Source of the DNA: Comamonas testosteroni | GTDB lineage: Bacteria; Pseudomonadota; Gammaproteobacteria; Burkholderiales; Burkholderiaceae_C | Reading direction: 5' to 3' | Length of the DNA stretch: 64,000 bases | Assembly: GCA_008727115.1 (NCBI GenBank) | Contig: CP044131.1 | Location: 1,302,001 to 1,366,000, forward strand | Shown: positions 44,766 through 52,811 of the stretch, piece after piece | Layout of the letters: each line of letters starts with the position of its first letter | How positions within the stretch are numbered: the stretch's first letter is position 1 | Translations under genes and position numbers: made by a program | The notes under the pieces: model-generated | Database searches by the model: none | What the model was told of the DNA's origin: nothing | The model's input: the letters and a program-made list of their open reading frames with translations, nothing else

Positions 44766-45469
44766 CAGACGGTTCGACGAACCATCAGCTCCTTGATCTT
44801 GCCAATGGCTGCAGTGGGGTTCAGGTGCTTGGGGCACACGTCCACGCAGTTCATGATGGTGTGGCAGCGGAAGAGGCGGTACGGATCTTCCAGGTTATCA
44901 AGGCGCTCGCCCGTGGCCGTGTCGCGGCTGTCCGCGATGAAGCGGTATGCCTGCAGCAGGCCGGCCGGGCCCACGAACTTGTCGGGGTTCCACCAGAACG
45001 AGGGGCAGCTGGTGGAGCAGCTGGCGCACAGAATGCACTCGTACAGGCCGTTGAGCTCTTCGCGCTCTTCGGGCGACTGCAGGCGCTCCTTGCTGGGGGC
45101 GGCATAGATGTCGCTTTGCAGGTAGGGCTTGATCGAGTGGTACTGCTTGAAGAACTGCGTCATGTCCACGATCAGGTCGCGGATCACGGGCAGGCCGGGC
45201 AGGGGCTTGAGAACGATGTCGCCCTTGAGGGTGTTCATGTTCGTCAGGCAGGCCAGGCCGTTCTTGCCGTTGATGTTCATGGCGTCAGAGCCGCACACGC
45301 CTTCACGGCAGGAGCGACGGAAGGCGATGGAGGGGTCCATGGCCTTGAGCTTGACCAGTGCGTCCAGCAGCATGCGTTCATGGCCGTCCAGCTCCACTTG
45401 CACGGTTTGCATGTAGGGCTTGGCGTCCACATCGGGATCGTAGCGGTAGATTTTGAATGTGCGCTTCAT
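44765..45469 (-). CDS. sdhB: Succinate dehydrogenase iron-sulfur subunit
   Basis: This 234-residue protein carries electrons from SdhA to quinone through three clusters. The [2Fe-2S] motif is CREGVCGSDAMNINGKNGLA followed by Cys (about 59-79). The ferredoxin-type cysteines lie in CILCASCSTSCPS (about 149-161) and CHTIMNCVDVCPKHLNP (about 206-222). It sits between sdhA (27-base gap) and sdhE (one-base overlap). Confidence 0.98.
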   Translation of the reverse strand: MKRTFKIYRYDPDVDAKPYMQTVQVELDGHERMLLDALVKLKAMDPSIAFRRSCREGVCGSDAMNINGKNGLACLTNMNTLKGDIVLKPLPGLPVIRDLIVDMTQFFKQYHSIKPYLQSDIYAAPSKERLQSPEEREELNGLYECILCASCSTSCPSFWWNPDKFVGPAGLLQAYRFIADSRDTATGERLDNLEDPYRLFRCHTIMNCVDVCPKHLNPTAAIGKIKELMVRRTV

Positions 45470-45496
45470 GTTGATCTTCTCTCGTGGGCTGCTGGA

Positions 45497-47302
45497 TTAG
45501 AACGTACGAACCTTGGGGGGGATGCTGTCCACCGTCAGAGGCTTCATGTTCACGGGCTTGTAGGTCAAGCTGTTGGTGGCGCTGTGCCACAGGGTGTGCT
45601 TGAGCCATTCCTTGTCGTTGCGACCCAGCGGGAATTCGGCGTGGTCGGCAGGGTGCTCGTAGTCGTACACGGTGTGTGCACCACGGCATTCCTTACGGGC
45701 AGCGGCCGAGGTCATGGTGGCTTGTGCCACTTCGATCAGGTTGTCCACTTCCAGCGCTTCCATGCGGGCGGTGTTCCAGACCTTGGACTTGTCCTTCAGG
45801 GTCACGGAGCCGACCTTCTCACGCAGAGCATTGATCTTGACCACGCCTTCGTCCATGCCCTTCTGGGTACGGAACACACCGGCGTGCTGCTGCATGCTGG
45901 CGCGGATTTCGCCGGCCAGATCCTGGGCGTAGATGCCTTCCTTGGAGTTGTCCAGCTGGTTCAGACGCTCCAGAGTGCGGTCTGCGCCATCGGCAGGCAG
46001 GTCCTGGAATTCACCGTAGCCGCCCACGAACTGAACAATGTGCTTACCAGCCGACTTGCCGAAGACCAGCAGGTCCAGCAGCGAGTTCGTGCCCAGGCGG
46101 TTGGCGCCGTGCACGGATACGGCAGCGCATTCGCCCACGGCGTAGAGGCCGTTGACCACGTTGTTCTTCTCGCCATCCCAGGACACGACCTGACCGTGGA
46201 TGTTGGTGGGGATGCCGCCCATCTGGTAGTGGATGGTGGGAACCACGGGGATGGGTTCCTTGGTGATGTCCACGTTGGCGAAGTTGTGGCCAATTTCTTC
46301 CACCGAAGGCAGGCGCTTGCGGATGGTGTCGGCACCCAGGTGGTCCAGCTTCATCAGGATGTAGTCCTTGTTGGGACCGCAGCCGCGACCTTCCTTGATT
46401 TCCTGGTCCATGGAGCGCGACACGAAGTCACGGGGAGCCAAGTCCTTCAGCGTGGGAGCGTAACGTTCCATGAAGCGCTCGCCTTCGCTATTCAAAAGAA
46501 TAGCGCCTTCGCCGCGGCAGCCTTCGGTCAGCAGCACGCCAGCACCGGCCACGCCAGTGGGGTGGAACTGCCAGAACTCCAGGTCCTGCAGAGGAATGCC
46601 GGCGCGAGCGGCCATACCCAGGCCGTCACCGGTGTTGATGAAGGCGTTGGTGGAAGCCTGGAAGATGCGGCCTGCACCGCCGGTCGCCAGCAGCACTGCC
46701 TTGGCGTGCAGCTCGTACAGATCGCCGGTTTCCAGTTCAATGGCGGTGACGCCCACGACATCGCCTTGCTGGTTGCGAATCAGGTCCAGAGCCATCCACT
46801 CCACGAAGAAGCTGGTCTTGGACTTGACGTTTTGCTGGTACAGCGTGTGCAGCATGGCGTGACCGGTACGGTCAGCGGCAGCACAGGCGCGCTGCACGGG
46901 CTTTTCACCATAGTTGGCGGTATGGCCGCCGAAAGGACGCTGGTAGATGGTGCCGTCGGCATTGCGGTCGAAAGGCATGCCGAAGTGTTCCAGCTCAACG
47001 ACGACCTTGGGGGCTTCGCGGCACATGAATTCGACAGCATCCTGGTCGGACAGCCAGTCGCCGCCCTTGATGGTGTCGTAGAAGTGGTAGTGCCAGTTGT
47101 CTTCCGACATGTTGCCCAGCGAAGCGGACACGCCACCTTGGGCGGCCACGGTGTGCGAGCGGGTGGGGAAAACCTTGGACAGCGAGGCGACCGACAGACC
47201 GGCGCGGGACAGTTCCAGCGCAGCGCGCAGGCCGGAGCCGCCGGCACCGACGATCACGACGTCAAACTTGCGCTTGGTGATATTTGCTTTGGAATAGCTC
47301 AT
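45497..47302 (-). CDS. sdhA: Succinate dehydrogenase flavoprotein subunit
   Basis: This 601-residue subunit oxidises succinate to fumarate at the inner membrane. The dinucleotide fold VVIVGAGGSGLRAAL is at about 15-29. The FAD-linked histidine is His50 in PTRSHTVAAQGG. The capping-domain active site includes HPTGVAGAGVLLTEGCRGEG and the catalytic arginine region further on. Length and frame are normal. Confidence 0.98.
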   Translation of the reverse strand: MSYSKANITKRKFDVVIVGAGGSGLRAALELSRAGLSVASLSKVFPTRSHTVAAQGGVSASLGNMSEDNWHYHFYDTIKGGDWLSDQDAVEFMCREAPKVVVELEHFGMPFDRNADGTIYQRPFGGHTANYGEKPVQRACAAADRTGHAMLHTLYQQNVKSKTSFFVEWMALDLIRNQQGDVVGVTAIELETGDLYELHAKAVLLATGGAGRIFQASTNAFINTGDGLGMAARAGIPLQDLEFWQFHPTGVAGAGVLLTEGCRGEGAILLNSEGERFMERYAPTLKDLAPRDFVSRSMDQEIKEGRGCGPNKDYILMKLDHLGADTIRKRLPSVEEIGHNFANVDITKEPIPVVPTIHYQMGGIPTNIHGQVVSWDGEKNNVVNGLYAVGECAAVSVHGANRLGTNSLLDLLVFGKSAGKHIVQFVGGYGEFQDLPADGADRTLERLNQLDNSKEGIYAQDLAGEIRASMQQHAGVFRTQKGMDEGVVKINALREKVGSVTLKDKSKVWNTARMEALEVDNLIEVAQATMTSAAARKECRGAHTVYDYEHPADHAEFPLGRNDKEWLKHTLWHSATNSLTYKPVNMKPLTVDSIPPKVRTF

Positions 47303-47335
47303 TCTTAACCTTCAATCGTGGAGACTGTGTCTCGA

Positions 47336-47698
47336 TCAGAGACGCCACAGAACCTGGATACCCCAGCCGATGCAACCGACCAACCAGACGATGGTGACCA
47401 CTTGCAGAGAGAGGCGCAGAGCCACAGACTTGACGTAGTCCATCCAGATGTCACGCACACCGATCCAGGCGTGCCAGCCCAGAGCCACGAACAGGGCCAG
47501 GGTCAGAAACTTCATCCATTGGGGGGCAAAGATGCCGGCCCACATTTCGTAGCCCACGGGGCCACCCATCAAAAAGCGCACCAGCAGGACAACGGTGAAC
47601 AGTGCCATCAGGATGGCTGTAGAGCGTTGGGCCAGGAAGTCGCTAGTGCCATAGTGCGCACCGACCACAGAGCGCTTGGAGCCGTAATTCACGGACAT
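47336..47698 (-). CDS. sdhD: Succinate dehydrogenase membrane anchor subunit D
   Basis: This 120-residue protein has three membrane helices (about 28-47, 60-80 and 98-117) and the family residues GWHAWIGVRDIWMDYV (about 74-89), with the heme-ligand-type histidine and quinone-site Asp/Tyr. It anchors SdhAB together with SdhC. Confidence 0.94.
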   Translation of the reverse strand: MSVNYGSKRSVVGAHYGTSDFLAQRSTAILMALFTVVLLVRFLMGGPVGYEMWAGIFAPQWMKFLTLALFVALGWHAWIGVRDIWMDYVKSVALRLSLQVVTIVWLVGCIGWGIQVLWRL

Positions 47699-47739
47699 GG
47701 TTTTTTCCTTATCGCGAGGTGTTATTGACTTGCGCTCGG

Positions 47740-48165
47740 TCAGAACAGACCGAACAGCTTGGCGCCAAGCACCACAGTCAGGGCAACGCTGATGACCAGC
47801 ACGACCACGGCGGTGGACTTGCCTGTCTGCTTGTTCACGGCGTGATGGTTGATGTCCATCACCAGGTGACGCACGCCAGCGCAGAAGTGGTGCAGGTAGG
47901 CCCAGATCAGAGCCAGGCAGACGAGCTTGGCAAACCAGCCAAATTGACCTGCAAACACCGAAGTAAAGGAATCAAACGAAATTTCCGACGTAATCGACTT
48001 GTCGAACATCCAGATGATGAACGGCAAGAGGAGTGCCAGCAGCAGGCCGCTGATGCGGTGCAGGATGGACACAATGCCTGCCAGGGGCAGGCGGTAGGTC
48101 GGTAGATCCGTGAAGAAGTTGATATTGCGGAACTCTGGCCGCTGTTTTGCTTTTTGCTCTGTCAT
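47740..48165 (-). CDS. sdhC: Succinate dehydrogenase cytochrome b556 subunit C
   Basis: This 141-residue protein has three membrane helices. It carries the family signature RPLSPHL-like region in the form PTYRLPLAGIVSILHRISGL (about 22-41, quinone-site Ser/Arg) and the heme-ligand His in HHFCAGVRHLVMD (about 89-101). ATG 48165 (MTEQKAKQRPEF) was chosen over the longer frame. It is the first gene of the operon, and its promoter should lie in 48166-48310. Confidence 0.94.
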   Translation of the reverse strand: MTEQKAKQRPEFRNINFFTDLPTYRLPLAGIVSILHRISGLLLALLLPFIIWMFDKSITSEISFDSFTSVFAGQFGWFAKLVCLALIWAYLHHFCAGVRHLVMDINHHAVNKQTGKSTAVVVLVISVALTVVLGAKLFGLF

Positions 48166-48310
48166 GGCAGGGTACTTTCGTGGATGTAACTGCGTTGTAA
48201 TCGCTAGTGCGAAGCGACACAAAATTCTATTGCAATGCAGCAGAATCCGTTAGTCCAAATTGCTTAGCGTTGATTGGGAATTGGCGCAATCAACACTTTT
48301 CCGGAGGGAT

Positions 48311-49102
48311 TCAGTTCAACGCATTGCGGTAATGGTGGGTGTCGGTGCGGTACAGACCGCGTCGTAACTCCATGGGAACATCGTTATAGGTGTAAGCCGT
48401 GCGCTCCACGCTCAGCAACGGGGTCGTGCTGGGGATGCTCAGCAACTGGGCCTGTTCGGCATCTGGCAAAACAGCGCGAATCTTTTCATCGGCACGCACC
48501 ATGCGCACGCCATAGTCGAGCTCGAACATGGCGTAGGTGGGACCTTGGTAACTGGACATCTGCTCGGCAGTCAGCCCCTTGAAGGCATTTCCAGGCAGCC
48601 AGATGTCTTCCAAAATAGTCGGGATTCCTGCAAAAGACAGGGTGCGGCGCACATGCATCACGGCGTCGCCGGTGCGCAGCGCAAGAGAGCGGGCCACTTC
48701 GGCAGGCGCGCGCAGGCGGCGGCATTCAAGAATATGGCGCTCGGCACGGCCTTCGCCTTGCAGGTCACCTGCGTCGGGGCGCAGGTTCAGGAAGCGGTAT
48801 TGCACTTGCTGTGCAGCGTGAGTGGCTACAAACGTGCCCTTGCCCTGGCGGCGCATGACCAGGTTTTCTGCGGCCAGCTCATCGATGGCCTTGCGCACCG
48901 TGCCCTGACTCACTTTGAAGCGGGCTGCCAGTTCCATTTCACTGGGGATCAGCTCTCCGGGGCGCCATTCACCTGCCTCCAGGCTTTGCAGAATCAGTCC
49001 CTTGATCTGCTGGTACAGAGGGCTGAAGGCCGGGGTGGAGACGCCGGCGCCACCGCTATGGTTGGCTGGATTGTCCGGGGCTGTGTTGTGAGGGGTTGGC
49101 AT
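48311..49102 (-). CDS. GntR-family regulator (HutC subfamily) in the TCA cluster
   Basis: This 263-residue protein has a GntR winged helix (about 28-95, PSEMELAARFKVSQGTVRKAIDELA and the RRQGKGTFVA wing) and a UTRA ligand-binding domain (about 110-255). It lies between sdhC and mdh and is divergent from mdh, with a palindrome in its own promoter, so it probably regulates itself and nearby TCA genes. The ligand is unknown; a TCA acid is a guess from context. GTG 49141 is an alternative start. Confidence 0.82.
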   Translation of the reverse strand: MPTPHNTAPDNPANHSGGAGVSTPAFSPLYQQIKGLILQSLEAGEWRPGELIPSEMELAARFKVSQGTVRKAIDELAAENLVMRRQGKGTFVATHAAQQVQYRFLNLRPDAGDLQGEGRAERHILECRRLRAPAEVARSLALRTGDAVMHVRRTLSFAGIPTILEDIWLPGNAFKGLTAEQMSSYQGPTYAMFELDYGVRMVRADEKIRAVLPDAEQAQLLSIPSTTPLLSVERTAYTYNDVPMELRRGLYRTDTHHYRNALN

Positions 49103-49176
49103 AGTTAATCTTGAAGGTGTCGCCTCCGCGATGCGAAACACAAAACGGTCAGTTTGACTCTGGTCGCTAGGTATGG

Positions 49177-49204
49177 ATCATATCTTATATAAGACATAAG
49201 ACAA
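49177..49204 (-). promoter_or_regulatory. Promoter of the GntR gene with operator palindrome in its spacer
   Basis: On the minus strand TTGTCT (49199-49204) and TATGAT (49177-49182) are separated by 16 bases. The spacer holds the perfect palindrome TCTTATATAAGA (49183-49194), and a second half-like ATAAGACA follows. A dimer bound here would block its own promoter and could also reach the divergent mdh promoter. Confidence 0.6.
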
Positions 49205-49330
49205 ATTGACCGGGCTTTGATTTCAGCAGTACACTTGCCGCATGTTTGCGGAGCTTGGGCTACTAGTGGTTACGCTGGTGCCGCCTGGCACTCATAACAT
49301 TCCACTTTTTTCCAATATTGGAGTCTCACC

Positions 49331-50317
49331 ATGAGCAAGAAGCCCGTCCGTGTCGCCGTTACCGGCGCAGCTGGCCAAATCGGTTACGCCCTGTTGTTTC
49401 GCATCGCCTCTGGCGAAATGCTGGGTAAGGATCAACCCGTTATTCTGCAACTGCTGGAAATCCCCGACGAAAAGGCTCAAAACGCGCTGAAGGGCGTGAT
49501 CATGGAGCTGGAAGACTGTGCTTTCCCCTTGCTGGCTGGTATCGAAGCTCATGCCGACCCCATGACCGCTTTCAAGGACACCGACTACGCTCTGCTGGTG
49601 GGTGCCCGTCCTCGTGGCCCCGGCATGGAGCGTGCAGACCTGCTGGCCGCCAACGCCCAGATCTTCACCGCTCAGGGCAAGGCTCTGAACGCCGTGGCTT
49701 CGCGCAATGTCAAGGTTCTGGTTGTGGGCAACCCCGCCAACACCAACGCCTACATCGCCATGAAGTCGGCTCCCGATCTGCCTGCGAAGAACTTCACCGC
49801 CATGCTGCGTCTGGACCACAACCGTGCTGCTTCGCAGCTGGCTGCCAAGGCCAACTTCGCTGTGGGAGACATCAAGCACCTGACCGTGTGGGGCAACCAC
49901 TCGCCCACCATGTATGCGGACTACCGTTTTGCGACCGTGGACGGCAAGTCGGTCAAGGAAATGATCAACGACCAAGAGTGGAACAAGGACGTGTTCCTGC
50001 CCACCGTTGGCAAGCGTGGCGCCGCCATCATTGCTGCTCGTGGCCTGTCCTCGGCTGCTTCGGCTGCCAACGCTGCCATCGACCACATGCGCGACTGGGC
50101 CCTGGGCTCCAACGGCGAATGGGTCACCATGGGCGTGCCTTCCAACGGCGAATACGGCATTCCTGCTGGCATCGTGTTCGGCTTCCCCGTCACTACAGCC
50201 AACGGCGAATACAAGATCGTCGAAGGTCTGGAAATCGACGCTTTCTCGCAAGAGTGCATCGACAAGACCCTGGCTGAGCTGCAAGGCGAGCAAGACGGCG
50301 TCAAGCACCTGCTGTAA
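49331..50317 (+). CDS. mdh: Malate dehydrogenase
   Basis: This 328-residue NAD-dependent enzyme interconverts malate and oxaloacetate. It has the N-terminal [15 protein letters not shown] motif (about 8-22), substrate arginines in [15 protein letters not shown] (about 92-106) and the catalytic pair with His in [11 protein letters not shown] (about 187-197). It is the LDH-like type II form of Burkholderiales. GGAGTCTCACC precedes the ATG. tam follows after 10 bases. Confidence 0.97.
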   Translation: MSKKPVRVAVTGAAGQIGYALLFRIASGEMLGKDQPVILQLLEIPDEKAQNALKGVIMELEDCAFPLLAGIEAHADPMTAFKDTDYALLVGARPRGPGMERADLLAANAQIFTAQGKALNAVASRNVKVLVVGNPANTNAYIAMKSAPDLPAKNFTAMLRLDHNRAASQLAAKANFAVGDIKHLTVWGNHSPTMYADYRFATVDGKSVKEMINDQEWNKDVFLPTVGKRGAAIIAARGLSSAASAANAAIDHMRDWALGSNGEWVTMGVPSNGEYGIPAGIVFGFPVTTANGEYKIVEGLEIDAFSQECIDKTLAELQGEQDGVKHLL

Positions 50318-50327
50318 TTAGGCGCCT

Positions 50328-51131
50328 ATGCAAGACTGGAATCCTGCGCTGTATCTGCGCTTTGCAAACGAGCGCACGCGCCCGGCTGCAGAGTTGCTGG
50401 CACGGGTGCCAGACTTGCAACCGGCTCGCCGCCCCCACATTGTGGATCTGGGCTGCGGGCCGGGTAACTCTACCGAATTGCTGGTGGAGCGCTTCCCGGA
50501 TGCCGATGTCTTGGGCATCGACAACTCCGAAGCCATGCTGGAAGTTGCGCGCAAGCAGTTGCCGCAGGCCCGGTTTGAGGCTGCAGATATTGCCTCCTGG
50601 TCACCTGCCGAAGGTGGGCCAGCACCTGATTTGATTTATGCCAATGCCTCCATCCAGTGGGTGGGCAAGCATGAGGCCCTGATTCCTCGTCTGTTGTCGC
50701 TGTTGGCCCCTGGTGGCGTGCTGGCGATTCAGATGCCTGATAACCGTCAGGAACCCTCGCACCGAAACATGCGTGAAGTTGCGCAGCTGCCCCAGTTTGT
50801 GGGGTACATCGGTGACGCGAGCAAGGTAAGAACCGAGATTTTGCCCATTGGGGCGTATTACGACCTGCTGGCTGCCCCTTCCAATGATGTTGCCAGCGTG
50901 GATGTGTGGCACACCCTCTACCAGCATCCCATGGAGTCGGCGTCCGCGATTGTGCAATGGCTGCGCGGCACAGGTCTCAAGCCCTTTGTGGAAGGCCTGC
51001 CGCAGGAGCTGCAGACAGAGTTTTTGACGGAATACCAGCGCTGCATTGATGCGGCCTATCCCGAGCGAGTGGACGGCAAGCGTCTGCTGGCTTTCCCCCG
51101 ACTTTTCATGGTGGCTCAGCGCAAGTCATGA
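50328..51131 (+). CDS. tam: Trans-aconitate 2-methyltransferase
   Basis: This 267-residue SAM-dependent methyltransferase starts DWNPALYLRFANERTRPA, the Tam signature, followed by motif I VDLGCGPGNSTELL (about 39-52) and the PDLIYANASIQWV motif. Tam methylates trans-aconitate, a spontaneous and inhibitory isomer of the aconitase intermediate. Its place between mdh and two aconitase genes fits that damage-control role. The stop overlaps the next start by four bases. Confidence 0.92.
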   Translation: MQDWNPALYLRFANERTRPAAELLARVPDLQPARRPHIVDLGCGPGNSTELLVERFPDADVLGIDNSEAMLEVARKQLPQARFEAADIASWSPAEGGPAPDLIYANASIQWVGKHEALIPRLLSLLAPGGVLAIQMPDNRQEPSHRNMREVAQLPQFVGYIGDASKVRTEILPIGAYYDLLAAPSNDVASVDVWHTLYQHPMESASAIVQWLRGTGLKPFVEGLPQELQTEFLTEYQRCIDAAYPERVDGKRLLAFPRLFMVAQRKS

Positions 51132-52132
51132 CGAAAGAAATGGTTCACCCCGCAACCGTGCTGCTGGACGCCCAGGGCGGCGCCACACGCCTTCCCGTGT
51201 GCGATCACTACAGCGGTGTAGAAGTGCGCATGCGCAAAAGCCTGCAATTGCAGGCCGAGATGATGGCCGAGTTCGGCACCTGCGTGTTTGATGTCACGCT
51301 CGACTGCGAAGACGGAGCCCCCGTGGGCCAGGAAGCTGAGCACGCCCGTCTGGTGGTGGAGTTGGCGAACTCCGCAGCACCCGGAGCCCGTGTCGCTGCC
51401 CGCGTGCATGCGGTGGACCACGCGCATTTCCAAGCGGATATGGACATCATCGCCGGTGGTGCGGCAGACAAGCTCTGCCACATCATGATTCCCAAGGTGG
51501 AGTCGGTCGATGATGTGATTTTTGCTGAAAAAGCCCTGCAGCGCGCTACAGAAAAGCGCGTGCCGCTACATGTTTTGATTGAGTCGCCTGCCGCAGTGCA
51601 GCAGGCTTTCGAGATTGCAGCGCACCCTGCGGTGCAAAGCATCTCGTTTGGGCTGATGGACTTTGTCTCGGCCCATGGCGGTGCCATTCCTGCATCGGCC
51701 ATGACGGCGCAAGGTCAGTTTGAGCATCCCTTGGTCGTGCGTGCCAAGCTGGAAATTGCCGCCGCCTGCCATGCCCACGGCAAGGTGCCGTCGCACTGCG
51801 TGGTCACAGAATTCAAAAATCCTCAGGCTTTGGAAGCCTGCGCGCAAAAAGCCTCGCGAGAGCTCGGCTACACACGCATGTGGAGCATTCATCCTGACCA
51901 GATTCGGCCGATTTTGCGAGCTTTTTCGCCCGCGGAGGACGAAGTGAAGCAGGCAGCACAAATACTTACTGCTGCGGCGGTGCAGAATTGGGCGCCCATC
52001 AGTTTTGGTGGTGTACTACACGACCGCGCCAGCTACCGCTATTTCTGGCAGTTGCTTGAGCGCGCTCATCAGACGGGGCAGGCCTTGCCGGTTGATGTGC
52101 AACCCTGGTTTGCCTTGGCTCCAACCCATTGA
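51128..52132 (+). CDS. HpcH/HpaI (CitE-like) CoA-ester lyase or aldolase
   Basis: This 334-residue protein belongs to the HpcH/HpaI aldolase and citrate lyase beta family. It has FDVTLDCEDGAP (about 55-66, metal-binding Glu/Asp), an Arg in RVHAVD, KVESVDDV (about 122-129) and the HVLIESPAAVQQAFEIA block (about 150-166). Related enzymes cleave malyl-CoA or citramalyl-CoA. The substrate here is not certain. It is translationally coupled to tam, in a TCA context. Confidence 0.8.
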   Translation: MTKEMVHPATVLLDAQGGATRLPVCDHYSGVEVRMRKSLQLQAEMMAEFGTCVFDVTLDCEDGAPVGQEAEHARLVVELANSAAPGARVAARVHAVDHAHFQADMDIIAGGAADKLCHIMIPKVESVDDVIFAEKALQRATEKRVPLHVLIESPAAVQQAFEIAAHPAVQSISFGLMDFVSAHGGAIPASAMTAQGQFEHPLVVRAKLEIAAACHAHGKVPSHCVVTEFKNPQALEACAQKASRELGYTRMWSIHPDQIRPILRAFSPAEDEVKQAAQILTAAAVQNWAPISFGGVLHDRASYRYFWQLLERAHQTGQALPVDVQPWFALAPTH

Positions 52133-52162
52133 ACTCATAACAAGTCTGCAGGAGCTATTCCT

Positions 52163-52711
52163 ATGAAGACCCTGATCGCTACTTTGATGATTGCCCTTCC
52201 TCTGGTCGCAGTCAGCCACACGGCTGCCGCCCAGACATCCTCCAAGGCCAAGGCTGCGGCAACCAAGAAGGCCCCTGCCAAAAAAGCGCCAGCCAAAAAA
52301 GGCAAGGCCGCCGCTGCTGCGGCCGCCGGAGTTGGCGCTGCTGCTGTAGCCGCGGCTGCCGTACCGCTGGGTGCGCAAGAGCTGGCTGTGGCCGAGCGTG
52401 TGCACAAGGGCCGTATTCCCTGCGAGCTGGGCGCTTACGTGAACGTGAACGCCGATGCTGCCAATCCCGGTTACTTCATCGTGGACGGTCGTGGCTTCAA
52501 GTACCACATGTCGCCTGTGGCAACGACCACCGGCACCGTGCGCCTGGAAGACAAGGCCGCTGGTGCGGTCTGGCTGCAGATCGCCAACAAGTCCATGCTG
52601 ATGAACCAGAAGGCGGGTCAGCGTCTGGCCGACGAGTGCATGGCGCCTGAGCAACAGCAAGTGGCAGAAGCCATTCGCAAAAACCCACCTCCTAGCCTGC
52701 TGGGCAACTGA
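52163..52711 (+). CDS. Exported hypothetical protein with Lys/Ala-rich segment
   Basis: This 182-residue protein has a signal peptide (1 to about 23, ending HTAAAQ) and then a low-complexity stretch (about 25-70) of KKAPAKKAPAKKGK and poly-Ala. A conserved-looking domain of about 110 residues follows, with cysteines in RIPCELGAYV and RLADECMAP that could form a disulfide. The Lys/Ala-rich part is like histone H1-type tails, but export makes DNA binding unlikely. I do not recognise the family. It follows the CitE-like gene by 30 bases and may be in its operon. Confidence 0.7.
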   Translation: MKTLIATLMIALPLVAVSHTAAAQTSSKAKAAATKKAPAKKAPAKKGKAAAAAAAGVGAAAVAAAAVPLGAQELAVAERVHKGRIPCELGAYVNVNADAANPGYFIVDGRGFKYHMSPVATTTGTVRLEDKAAGAVWLQIANKSMLMNQKAGQRLADECMAPEQQQVAEAIRKNPPPSLLGN

Positions 52712-52811
52712 TCCAGCAAGGCTGAGGGATGCCGCTGCCTCGCACTCAGCGGCATCTCCGTGATTCGCGCCTCAATGCGCAGCCTTTTTCAAAAACCATT
52801 GGAGAGAACCC

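Noticed and set aside
44825-47308. An 827-residue plus-strand frame opposite sdhB and sdhA
   Set aside because: Antisense to sdhBA. Its length comes from the codon bias of those genes and no motif is present.
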